A stretch of 64,000 nucleotides of DNA from JAGVSZ01 sp963747775. Lineage in GTDB: Bacteria; Pseudomonadota; Gammaproteobacteria; Burkholderiales; SG8-39. The notes below the pieces were generated by a model, which was not told the DNA's origin, searched no databases, and saw only the letters and a list, made by a program, of their open reading frames with translations. Below, one piece after another: positions 16,889-24,340 of this stretch. The translations under genes were made by a program, and so were the position numbers. How positions within the stretch are numbered: position 1 is the first letter of the stretch; each line of letters opens with the position of its first letter. The stretch spans positions 372,001-436,000 of the forward strand of contig CAVVGT010000007.1 of the NCBI GenBank assembly GCA_963747775.1. The letters are read 5' to 3'.

Positions 16889-17866
16889 TCACTTCACGCT
16901 GATCTTGCGTTCCTTCACCACCATCGCCCAGCGCGCGCGCTCCGTGCTCATCGCGCGGGTGAACTCGTCGGGCGTGTTGCCGACCGTCTCCATGCCCTGC
17001 ACGAAGAACCGGGCGCGCATTTCGGTCGAGTCGAGCGCCTTGACCGTATCGCGGTACACCTTGTCGAGGATGACCTTCGGCGTGCCCGCCGGCGCAACGA
17101 TCCCGAACCAGCCGTAGTTCTCGAAGCCCGGCAGCGTCTCCGCGACGGTCGGCACGGCGGGCAGCTGCGGCGCACGCTCCTGCCCGGTCACCGCGAGCGC
17201 GCGGAGCTTGCCGCTATTGATGAAGGCGATCGCCGCGGCGATGTTCGGCGTCGCGAAGGTGGTCTGCCCGGCGACGAGGTCCGTCACCGCCGGACCCTCG
17301 CCCTTGTAAGGCACGTTCTGGACGTCGATCTTCGCGGCCTGGAGGAAGTTCTCGGCGGCGAGATGCGTCTGGCTCCCGATGCCCGCGTGGCCATAGTTCA
17401 GCCCGCCCGGCTTCGACCGCGCCGCGGCGATCAGCTCCGGCAGGGACTTGTACGGCGAGTTCGCCGGCACCACGATCACCTGCGCACCGCGCACCACGTT
17501 GGTCACCGCGACGAAGTCCTTCGAGGGGTTGAACGGCATGTTCGGATAGATGTGCTCGTTCGCCGTCACGACCGAGCCCGATGTGAAGAACAGCGTGTAG
17601 CCGTCGGGCGCAGACTTGGCCACTTCCACCCCGCCGATGTTCCCGCCCGCGCCGCCCTTGTTGTCGATCAGCACCGTCTGGCCCCACATCTCGCCGAGCT
17701 TCTGCCCGATGATCCGCGCCGAGATGTCGGTCGCGCCGCCCGGGGCGAACGGCACCACGAAGCGCACCGGTTTGTTCGGGTAGGCCTGCGCCGCAGCCCC
17801 GAGGGGCAACGCCAGAAATGCCACGGCGAGCGCGGCGGTGAGTCGACGGGACGGTCGGTTCTGCAT
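16889..17866 (-). CDS. Bug-family tripartite tricarboxylate receptor (TctC-like)
   Basis: A 325-residue periplasmic binding protein with signal peptide (LTAALAVAFLALPLGAAAQA). Hallmarks of the Bug/TctC family are YPNKPVRFVVPFAPGGATD just after the cleavage site, GGNIGGVEVAKSAPDGYTL, and NVPYKGEGPAVTDLVAGQT. Bug receptors bind carboxylates and related anions for TctAB permeases. No tctA or tctB lies in the window, so the permease must be elsewhere. It sits between the SDH anchor genes and the fumarase genes, which suggests the ligand is a dicarboxylate or related acid of this pathway. Confidence 0.93.
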   Translation of the reverse strand: MQNRPSRRLTAALAVAFLALPLGAAAQAYPNKPVRFVVPFAPGGATDISARIIGQKLGEMWGQTVLIDNKGGAGGNIGGVEVAKSAPDGYTLFFTSGSVVTANEHIYPNMPFNPSKDFVAVTNVVRGAQVIVVPANSPYKSLPELIAAARSKPGGLNYGHAGIGSQTHLAAENFLQAAKIDVQNVPYKGEGPAVTDLVAGQTTFATPNIAAAIAFINSGKLRALAVTGQERAPQLPAVPTVAETLPGFENYGWFGIVAPAGTPKVILDKVYRDTVKALDSTEMRARFFVQGMETVGNTPDEFTRAMSTERARWAMVVKERKISVK

Positions 17867-17962
17867 GGTTCAGGTCCTCTCTCGATGGTCGAAGTCCGCG
17901 CCCCGTGCGATGCGGCAGCGCTCATTGTGCCCGGCATTGTCGCAGCACTCGCCGCCGGCGCG

Positions 17963-18307
17963 CTACAGCACGAGCGCCAGCGCGAGCCCCGTCGCCAGCG
18001 TTCCGCCCGCGGCCAGCGCGATCAGCGTCTTCTGCCAGTCGCGCCACGGCAGCAGCTCGAGGGCGAGCAGTCGCACACCGCCCGCGGCATGGGCCGCGAG
18101 CAGCACGACGATCCCCCATTCCGAGACCTTCACGAGCGGCTGGTCGGTCCAGCGCAGGAAGCCGTCGAGCGCGGCCTCGCCCTGCAGCGCCTGCCCGAGC
18201 GCCCAGAAATGCAGGGGCAGGAACAGCGCGAGCGCGAGGCCAGAGAGCCGATGGACGAGGAACGCCCACCACGCGGGGTGACTGCGCGCGCGCCAGCCGG
18301 CTCTCAT
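17963..18307 (-). CDS. SDH/FRD-like membrane anchor subunit (second)
   Basis: A 114-residue inner-membrane protein with three hydrophobic segments. It has the cytochrome b556 signature of SdhC: FLVHRLSGLALALFLPLHF near the N-terminus and HAAGGVRLLALEL, an H-x-x-x-G-x-R motif whose His would ligate heme b. It ends the sdhB-anchor-anchor group. Spacing to the preceding anchor gene is 55 bases. It should anchor the Fe-S and flavoprotein subunits and exchange electrons with quinone. The ATG at 18307 has only a weak ribosome site (AAGGTAAG). Confidence 0.82.
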   Translation of the reverse strand: MRAGWRARSHPAWWAFLVHRLSGLALALFLPLHFWALGQALQGEAALDGFLRWTDQPLVKVSEWGIVVLLAAHAAGGVRLLALELLPWRDWQKTLIALAAGGTLATGLALALVL

Positions 18308-18362
18308 CGGCTTACCTTGGCGCTGCGCGCCAAGGATTCGCGCTTGGGGCGGCCCGGCGCGC

Positions 18363-18701
18363 TCACGCGAACACCGCCCATACCGCGCGCAGCCCCATCG
18401 CCAAGAGTAGGGCCGCGAACAGGTGAACGACGATGCCGAGCGACCGTCCGCGCCACCCGAGCCACTCGATGGCGATCGCACGCAGTCCGATCGGCGCGTG
18501 CACCGCGACCGCGAGCACGAACAACGCATAGAACGCCGCCCAACCGGCGTTGCCGCGGGTGCGCCCGAGAATCTCGGCGGCCGACAGCCCGCCGCGCACC
18601 GCGTAGACCATCACGACGATGTGGACCAGCGCGCAGAGGGCGAGCACGGCTGCGCTCGCGCGCTGCGCGATCCAGAGACGGGCTTCGGCCCGCGCGCTCA
18701 A
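18363..18701 (-). CDS. SDH/FRD-like membrane anchor subunit (first), TTG start
   Basis: A 112-residue membrane protein with three helices (AAVLALCALVHIVVMVYAV, AAFYALFVLAVAVHAPIG, LGIVVHLFAALLLAMGLRAV). It contains HAPIGLRAIAIEW, the same H-x-x-x-G-x-R motif as its partner. No ATG or GTG is available; a TTG at 18701 overlaps the TGA of sdhB, so translation is probably coupled. Two anchors that both carry the motif suggest a heme-containing SdhCD/FrdCD pair of unusual type. Confidence 0.8.
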   Translation of the reverse strand: MSARAEARLWIAQRASAAVLALCALVHIVVMVYAVRGGLSAAEILGRTRGNAGWAAFYALFVLAVAVHAPIGLRAIAIEWLGWRGRSLGIVVHLFAALLLAMGLRAVWAVFA

Positions 18702-19411
18702 AGTTCGCCCTTCAGCACCGCGAGCGCCGTGGCCCGCTTCAGTCCGGCGATCGACGCGGTGGGCGAGAGCTGCTTCGGACAGCGTTCGGTGCAGCTCATG
18801 TGCGTGTGGCAGCTGTGGCAGCCCGCGTCCCCCGAAACCGCGCGCAGCCGCTCGAGCCGCGCGGCGTCGCGCGCGTCGTTGACCAGCGTCCAGGCGCGGT
18901 TGAGCGCGGCAGGGCCGACGTAGTCCGGATTCCAGGCGACCACGTCGCACGATGCATAGCACACGCCGCAGCCGATGCACTCGATCGCGGCGTTCGCGGC
19001 CGCGCGCTCGCGCGACTCGGGCGCAACACGCGCCGGATCGTCCCTCCGCGTGGCGGTGGGCACAAAGTGGCCCTGCGCGCGCGCCCACTTGTCGAAGAAC
19101 TCGCGCATGTCGGTCGCCAGGTCGCGGATCACCGGCAGGTTGGCGAGCGGACCGATCTGGAGCCGATCGTCGCGCGCCACTCGAGCGACGTGCGTGCGGC
19201 AGGTCCAGCGCGCCACCCCGTTGACGGTCATCGCGCACGAGCCGCACATGCCGACGCGACACGCGAAGCGGTAGGCCAACGTCGGTTCGAGATGACGCTG
19301 GATGTAGGTGACGACGTCGAGAACGCTCTGGTTCTCCTCGCGCGGCACCTCGAAGCGCTGGTAGCGCCCGTCCGCACGGCCGCGCCACACGTCGACCCGC
19401 AAGCTGCTCAT
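18698..19411 (-). CDS. SDH/FRD-like iron-sulfur subunit
   Basis: A 237-residue Fe-S protein of the SdhB/FrdB family. The plant-ferredoxin domain has the [2Fe-2S] cysteines in YRFACRVGMCGSCAM and WTCRTH; the bacterial-ferredoxin domain has CIGCGVCYASC and CHSCHTHMSCTERCP, giving the [4Fe-4S] and [3Fe-4S] clusters. Electrons pass from the flavoprotein to quinone in the anchors. Its ATG overlaps the comC-like stop (ATGA), tying it to the sulfonate genes upstream. The flavoprotein gene that completes the complex is 3.4 kb further on, beyond the Bug and fumarase genes. Confidence 0.93.
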   Translation of the reverse strand: MSSLRVDVWRGRADGRYQRFEVPREENQSVLDVVTYIQRHLEPTLAYRFACRVGMCGSCAMTVNGVARWTCRTHVARVARDDRLQIGPLANLPVIRDLATDMREFFDKWARAQGHFVPTATRRDDPARVAPESRERAAANAAIECIGCGVCYASCDVVAWNPDYVGPAALNRAWTLVNDARDAARLERLRAVSGDAGCHSCHTHMSCTERCPKQLSPTASIAGLKRATALAVLKGEL

Positions 19412-20409
19412 CGAGCAAGTCCGTTGAGCTGATCGAGCAGCGGTTGCGCGATCTCGATCCCCTCGCGCGCGGCCTTCTCGGCAAGCGCGCTGCGGCGCGC
19501 GCCGGGAAGGCGCACCTCCGGATCGAGCAGCATGGTCTTCACGAGCGTCTCGATGCGCTCGTCGAAGACGTCGTGGCCCGCGAGCGCGCCGGGGTCGATG
19601 ACGAGGAAAGTCTGTCCGATCCTGGGGCGGTTGCCCTCGTCGACGAACATCGTGTCGGCTTCGAAGCCCATGTGGGCGCCGGTGAGCGCACAGCACAGGA
19701 GCTCGACGACGAGTGCGAGGAGTGCGCCCTTCACGCCGCCCGCGGGCAGCATCATTCCCTCGAGGGCGCGCTTCGGATCGGTGGTCGGATTGCCGTCCTT
19801 GTCGAGCGCCCAGCCGAGCGGAATCGCCTTGCCTTCGCGCGCGGCGACCATGACCTTCCCGCGCGCGACTTCCGAGAGCGAGAGATCGATCACGAGCGGC
19901 GGCGCGGCGCGCCGCGGGAACGCGGCGGCGATCGGATTCGTGCCGAAGATCGCCCGCTTGCCGCCCCACGCCGGCATCGCCGACGGCGAATTGCCGAACG
20001 CGAGGCCGACCATGCCGGCCGCCGCAACCGGCGCGAGGTGGTCCGCCGCGACGCCGAAGTGATGGCTGTTCATGACGCCCGCAAACGCGACGCCGTGCTC
20101 GCGCGCGCGCGCGACCGCCTCGGCCACCGCGAGGGCGCACGCGGGAAAGGCGAGCCCGTCGGCGGCATCGACCAGCACCGCCCCGCCTTTCGCGCGTGCC
20201 ACGCGCGGCACGGCTGCACCGTCCACGCGGCCGAGGCGAAGGTGCGCGGCGTACTGGGGAAGGCGCGAGAGCCCGTGCGAAGCGAGCCCCTGCGCCTCCG
20301 CTGCCACCAGAGCGCGTGCCGTCGCTCCTGCCATCGCCGCCCTCGCGCCGGCGCGCTCGAGTGCGCGCGTCGCCAAGGCAATCGCTTCGTCAATACTTAC
20401 GCGAGGCAT
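19408..20409 (-). CDS. Ldh2/malate dehydrogenase-family oxidoreductase (ComC candidate)
   Basis: A 333-residue NAD(P)-dependent 2-hydroxyacid dehydrogenase of the Ldh2 family, with MNSHHFGVAADHLAPVAAAG (the catalytic His region, about residue 115), FGNSPSAMPAWGGKRAIFGTNPIA split in two, and KGALLALVVELL. ComC, the (R)-sulfolactate 2-dehydrogenase, belongs to this family. It is placed directly after a D-2-hydroxyacid dehydrogenase (stop and start are adjacent) and downstream of suyAB; SlcC plus ComC interconvert sulfolactate enantiomers via sulfopyruvate in Chromohalobacter. The same family also has malate and ureidoglycolate dehydrogenases, so the assignment is from context. Confidence 0.85.
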   Translation of the reverse strand: MPRVSIDEAIALATRALERAGARAAMAGATARALVAAEAQGLASHGLSRLPQYAAHLRLGRVDGAAVPRVARAKGGAVLVDAADGLAFPACALAVAEAVARAREHGVAFAGVMNSHHFGVAADHLAPVAAAGMVGLAFGNSPSAMPAWGGKRAIFGTNPIAAAFPRRAAPPLVIDLSLSEVARGKVMVAAREGKAIPLGWALDKDGNPTTDPKRALEGMMLPAGGVKGALLALVVELLCCALTGAHMGFEADTMFVDEGNRPRIGQTFLVIDPGALAGHDVFDERIETLVKTMLLDPEVRLPGARRSALAEKAAREGIEIAQPLLDQLNGLAR

Positions 20410-21345
20410 TCAGGCCTTCTTCAGGGTGAGGGCTTGCGCGACCTTCGCGGCGATCAGCGTCGACACGCGCGCGTTCGACTCCCGCGTCACGCCGGCGATA
20501 TGCGGCGTGAGAACCAGGTTCGGCGCGCCGGCGAGCGGCGACCCCGCGGGCAGCGGCTCGGTCTCGAACACGTCGAGCGCCGCGCCAGCGAGGTGGCTGC
20601 TGGTGAGTGCCGTGGCGAGCGCCGCCTCGTCGATCACGCCACCGCGCGCGGTGTTGATCAGCACCGCGCCGCGCTTCATCCGCGCCATCCGGCCGGCGCT
20701 GACCAGGTGCCGGGTCTCCGGCACCAGCGGAACGTGCAGCGTCACCGCGTCGGACTCGGCCAGCAGATCGTCGAGCCCGCGATACGCGACGCCGCTCTCG
20801 CGCCACACCGGTGCCGCGGCGGCCAGGGCCGGGTCGGTGGCGAGCACCTTCATGCCGAGCCCCTGCGCGAGCTTCGCGACCAACTGGCCGATGCCGCCAA
20901 AGCCGACGATGCCGAGCGTCTTCCCCGCGGTCTCGCGGCCTTCTCCGAGTGCGCCGCGCGGCCACTTTCCGGCCGCGACCTCGGCAGAGGCGTGATAGGC
21001 GCCGCGCAGCAGCAGCATGACGGTGCAGACGACGTATTCCGCCACGGACAGTGCGTTGGCGCCGGTGGCGGGAATGACTTCGATCGCACGCGCCGCGCAC
21101 GCCGCGACGTCGATGTTGTCGAGCCCGACGCCGAGCCGTCCCACCACGCGCAGCTGCGGCGCGAGCGCGAGCAACGCCGCGTCGACCTGCGTACGGTTGC
21201 GAACGATCAGCGCATCCGCAGCGGCGAGACTAGAGAGCAGGTCGTCGCGCCGGTCGACGAGCTTGACGTCGTAGTGAACGTCGAACTGGCGCGCGAGCAA
21301 GGCGACCGCCGCTGCGTTCATGAACTCGCTGATCACGATCCTCAT
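20410..21345 (-). CDS. D-isomer-specific 2-hydroxyacid dehydrogenase (SlcC candidate)
   Basis: A 311-residue NAD-dependent dehydrogenase of the phosphoglycerate dehydrogenase family. The nucleotide fold is GIVGFGGIGQLVAKL (about 148-162); catalytic Arg is in NTARGGVIDE and catalytic His in VLTPHIAGVT. SlcC, the (S)-sulfolactate dehydrogenase, has this fold and length. Here it stands between a sulfite-oxidase-like gene (ATGA overlap) and the ComC candidate, in one run with suyAB. Together SlcC and ComC would convert (S)- to (R)-sulfolactate, the isomer cleaved by SuyAB. A general glyoxylate or hydroxypyruvate reductase is the alternative. Confidence 0.86.
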   Translation of the reverse strand: MRIVISEFMNAAAVALLARQFDVHYDVKLVDRRDDLLSSLAAADALIVRNRTQVDAALLALAPQLRVVGRLGVGLDNIDVAACAARAIEVIPATGANALSVAEYVVCTVMLLLRGAYHASAEVAAGKWPRGALGEGRETAGKTLGIVGFGGIGQLVAKLAQGLGMKVLATDPALAAAAPVWRESGVAYRGLDDLLAESDAVTLHVPLVPETRHLVSAGRMARMKRGAVLINTARGGVIDEAALATALTSSHLAGAALDVFETEPLPAGSPLAGAPNLVLTPHIAGVTRESNARVSTLIAAKVAQALTLKKA

Positions 21346-22433
21346 CGCACCGTCACCTGAATTCGGTGCACGGCGTTGTTGCCCATGCCGTTGGTGTTCC
21401 AGTCGGGCTCGAGCGGCTGGGTTGCGCCGCGGGCGTCGGTCGCGCGGCAGGCCAGCGTGTAGTCGCCGGGCGTCGCATCCCAATCGTAGTGCCAGGCTTG
21501 CCAGGCGAAGCGTTCCTCCTGCGGCGCCACGACCGCGTCGCGCCAAGCGCCGTCGACCGACACCTCGACGCGCGCGATCGCCGTTCCGGCGCCCGACCAC
21601 GCGCGCCCGGCGAGCGCGACCGTGCCGCGCTCGACCAGGCGCCGGCGCGTGTACCAGTCGGGAATGCCGGGCGGCGCGATCAGCGATTTCACCTTCGCGT
21701 GCGTGATCGGCACGCCCGGGTCGCCCGCGAACTTGCGATAGTGATAGCCGAACGCCTGCTGGAAGCCGTCGAACGGACGGTCGAGCGCCTCGATCCGGGT
21801 GAGCCACTTCACGCTCGCCATGCCGAACCAGCCGGGCACCACCAGCCGCACCGGGAACCCGTGCTGCGGCAGGAGCGGCGAGTCGTTCATCGCATAGGCA
21901 AGCAGCACCTCGTCGCAGAGCGCGTCGCCGGGCATGAGGCTGCGCCCGTAGTCGTGCTCCACGCCGCGGTCGAAACCACGGTCCGCGCCGAGGAACGCGA
22001 TGTCCACGGCGTCGCGCTGGAGCCCGGCCTCCTCCAGCACGTGGCGCAGCGGCGCGCCGGTCCATTCCGCCGTGCTCACGCCCTCGTGGAGCCACGGCAT
22101 GCTCGGGTAGCGCGGGCTCATCAGGCCGCGCCCGTTGCCGGCGCATTCCATCGTGACCCGCAGGGTGCGCGCGGGCAGTCGCCGGATGTTGGCGAGCGCG
22201 AGGGCGAGCGGACGCGCCACCCGGCCGCTCACCGCAAGCCGGTATCCCGCCTCGTCGAGCCGCGGCACGTCGAAGTGGCTGAGCGTGTAATGCAGCCCGA
22301 CCGGGGTGACGTCGTAGGCGAGCGCCTCGAGCGGCAAGGCGGAGTTCCGGTACGCGAGCGCGAGCTCCTCGCGCGCGAAGTCGCCCTCGACGTGCAGCCG
22401 CGGTTCCTTCCCGCTGAATGGATTGCCCGCCAT
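21342..22433 (-). CDS. Sulfite-oxidase-fold molybdoenzyme without export signal
   Basis: A 363-residue protein of the sulfite oxidase family. The molybdenum-ligating Cys is in VTMECAGNGRG, and the domain carries LHYTLSHFDVP, FPVRLVVPGWFGMASVKWL and WNTNGMGNNAVHRI, with the C-terminal Mo-co dimerisation domain after about residue 250. Bacterial SorA and SorT are exported with a signal peptide; this N-terminus (AGNPFSGKEPRLHVEGDF) has neither a twin-arginine motif nor a hydrophobic core, so it appears cytoplasmic. No cytochrome c partner is adjacent. Position beside suyAB suggests it oxidises the sulfite released from sulfolactate. Confidence 0.88.
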   Translation of the reverse strand: MAGNPFSGKEPRLHVEGDFAREELALAYRNSALPLEALAYDVTPVGLHYTLSHFDVPRLDEAGYRLAVSGRVARPLALALANIRRLPARTLRVTMECAGNGRGLMSPRYPSMPWLHEGVSTAEWTGAPLRHVLEEAGLQRDAVDIAFLGADRGFDRGVEHDYGRSLMPGDALCDEVLLAYAMNDSPLLPQHGFPVRLVVPGWFGMASVKWLTRIEALDRPFDGFQQAFGYHYRKFAGDPGVPITHAKVKSLIAPPGIPDWYTRRRLVERGTVALAGRAWSGAGTAIARVEVSVDGAWRDAVVAPQEERFAWQAWHYDWDATPGDYTLACRATDARGATQPLEPDWNTNGMGNNAVHRIQVTVR

Positions 22434-22441
22434 CGCTTCCG

Positions 22442-23458
22442 CTATGGACGCAGCACGATCTTCGCCGCGGCCGAGCGCCCGGCGGCCAGATCGCGGAATG
22501 CCGCCGCGCCGTCGGCGAGCGGGCGCTCCTCGACCCACGCGAGGTCGCCGAAGACGCCGTCGTGAAGCGCGTTGACCGTGGCGCGCAGATCGGCGCTCGT
22601 GTACGTGTAGGTGCCGATCAGCGTGATCTCGGCGAGCGTGAGCTTGCGCATGTCGATCTCGCTTGCCCAGTCCTGCAGGCCGATGTGCATTACGACGCCG
22701 CCCGGCTTTACCGCTGCGAGCGCGGCGGCGCGCGTCGCCTTGGAGCCCACTGCATCGACGACCACGTCGACGGTGTTGTCGCCGGGCGCGCCGCCCGTAC
22801 GGGGGTCCGCCGCGGGCCCGCCGCGGGGATCATAGGTCGCGCAGCCGACCGCTTTGTCGACCGAGACGCGGCGCAGGGCATTGGTCTCGGCGAGCGTGAG
22901 CCGCCGCACCCCGTAGCCGCGCGCGAGCAACGCGGCCAGCATGCCGATCGCGCCACCACCGATCACCAGCAGCGCACATTCGGGCAGCGGTCGTACCGAG
23001 GCGCGCATGACGAGGTTGAGCGCATGCAGGGCCGTGGCCGCGGGTTCCACGAGCGCCACCTTGACCGGGTCCATGTCCTGGGGCACGTCGACGAGGCTCT
23101 GCACGGGAATCGACATCCTCTCGGCGTACGCCCCGGGCCGCGTCATGCCGACCATCGAGCGGTTTGCGCACAGGTTGTTCCGCCCCTGGGCGCAGAACTC
23201 GCACACGCCGCAAACGATGAGCGGATTCCCGGTCGTGCGCCGGCCCCGCCCGGGCCCCTCGACGATCGTGCCGCAGAACTCGTGGCCGAGGATCATCGGC
23301 GGAACGCGCCGCGGATCATGGCCGTGATAGGCGTGCATGTCCGAGCCGCAGATCCCGACCGCCTCGATCTTGAGGACGACTTCGCCGTCGGCGAGCGCCG
23401 GCGCGGGCTCGTCGCGGTAGATCACCTCGTCGGCGGCGGTGTACACGAGCGCTTTCAT
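22442..23458 (-). CDS. Zinc-dependent medium-chain dehydrogenase (HpsP/HpsO candidate)
   Basis: A 338-residue MDR-family alcohol dehydrogenase. Catalytic zinc ligands appear in GICGSDMHAYHGHD and LGHEFCGTIVEG; structural zinc cysteines in CGVCEFCAQGRNNLC; the nucleotide fold is LVIGGGAIGMLAALLA. A glycine/proline-rich insert (about 228-240, GGPAADPRTGGAPGD) is unusual. In Cupriavidus the two DHPS-2-dehydrogenases HpsO and HpsP interconvert DHPS enantiomers; with its SDR neighbour this gene is well placed for that role. The sorbitol/threonine dehydrogenase family is broad, so the substrate is inferred from context only. Confidence 0.85.
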   Translation of the reverse strand: MKALVYTAADEVIYRDEPAPALADGEVVLKIEAVGICGSDMHAYHGHDPRRVPPMILGHEFCGTIVEGPGRGRRTTGNPLIVCGVCEFCAQGRNNLCANRSMVGMTRPGAYAERMSIPVQSLVDVPQDMDPVKVALVEPAATALHALNLVMRASVRPLPECALLVIGGGAIGMLAALLARGYGVRRLTLAETNALRRVSVDKAVGCATYDPRGGPAADPRTGGAPGDNTVDVVVDAVGSKATRAAALAAVKPGGVVMHIGLQDWASEIDMRKLTLAEITLIGTYTYTSADLRATVNALHDGVFGDLAWVEERPLADGAAAFRDLAAGRSAAAKIVLRP

Positions 23459-23468
23459 GCGACCTCCC

Positions 23469-24242
23469 TCACCCGGCGGAGAACCCGCCGTCCACGAAGA
23501 GGGTCTGCCCGGTCACGAAGTCGGAGGCGCGGCTGGCCAGGAACACCGCAGCACCGCGCAAGTCGGGCAGCTCGCCGTTGCGTCCGATGAAGGTGCGTTC
23601 AGCCATCTGCTTCCAGCGCGCCGGATCGTTCGCGACCGGGGCGGTGAGCGGGGTCGCGAAGAACCCGGGTGCGATCGCGTTCGCGGTGACGCCGTGCTTC
23701 GACCACGCCTCGGCCTGCGCCCGCGTGAGCTGCATGATGCCCCCTTTCGAGGCGCCGTACGGCCCGCTGTTGCCGAACGCCCGCACCGACTGCAGCGACG
23801 CGATGTGGATGATGCGTCCCCAGCCCTTCGCGATCATCGCCGGCACGAGCCGCTGCGAGAGGAAGAAAGGCGCGGCGAGGTTGAGGGATAGGGTGGCATC
23901 CCAGTCGGCCTCGGTGATCTCCAGCATGGGCCGGCGGATGTTCACCGCGGCGGCGTTGACCACGATATCGGGCGCGCCGAAGAAGGCGGCTGCCCGCGCG
24001 GCGCAGTCGTACACGGCCGCGCGGTCGGCGAGGTCGCAGGCGATCGCCGCGGCCTTGCCGCCGTCGGCGGCGATCCGCCCGGCCGCCACCTCGAGCTCGG
24101 CCTGGCGCCGCGCCACCAGCACGACCGCGGCGCCCGCCGCGGCGAGTGCGCGAGCGATTTCGCCGCCGATGCCCGAGTTGCCGCCGGTGACGAGCGCGCA
24201 GCGTCCGCCGAGGTCGAAAAGGTCCGAGATCGATGGGTGCAT
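23469..24242 (-). CDS. SDR-family oxidoreductase (HpsO/HpsP candidate)
   Basis: A 257-residue classical short-chain dehydrogenase: cofactor motif TGGNSGIGGEIARAL, NAA strand in VVNAAAVNIRRP, and catalytic Ser-Tyr-Lys in HIASLQSVRAFGNSGPYGASK. An Asp after the cofactor loop is absent, so NAD versus NADP is unclear. I start at the ATG at 24242, behind AGGA, rather than the upstream GTG at 24260. It lies between the HpsN-type gene and the MDR gene; by analogy with the hps locus of Cupriavidus it may oxidise C2 of 2,3-dihydroxypropane-1-sulfonate. The ending VTGQTLFVDGGFSAG is standard. Confidence 0.86.
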   Translation of the reverse strand: MHPSISDLFDLGGRCALVTGGNSGIGGEIARALAAAGAAVVLVARRQAELEVAAGRIAADGGKAAAIACDLADRAAVYDCAARAAAFFGAPDIVVNAAAVNIRRPMLEITEADWDATLSLNLAAPFFLSQRLVPAMIAKGWGRIIHIASLQSVRAFGNSGPYGASKGGIMQLTRAQAEAWSKHGVTANAIAPGFFATPLTAPVANDPARWKQMAERTFIGRNGELPDLRGAAVFLASRASDFVTGQTLFVDGGFSAG

Positions 24243-24340
24243 GCTAGTCCTGCACGACACGAGCGGGCAAAACCGCGTCGCCGCGCCTCCTCGTGCTCCG
24301 CGATGTCGGGGAAAGCAATGCGTGCGGCATCGGTTTCATC

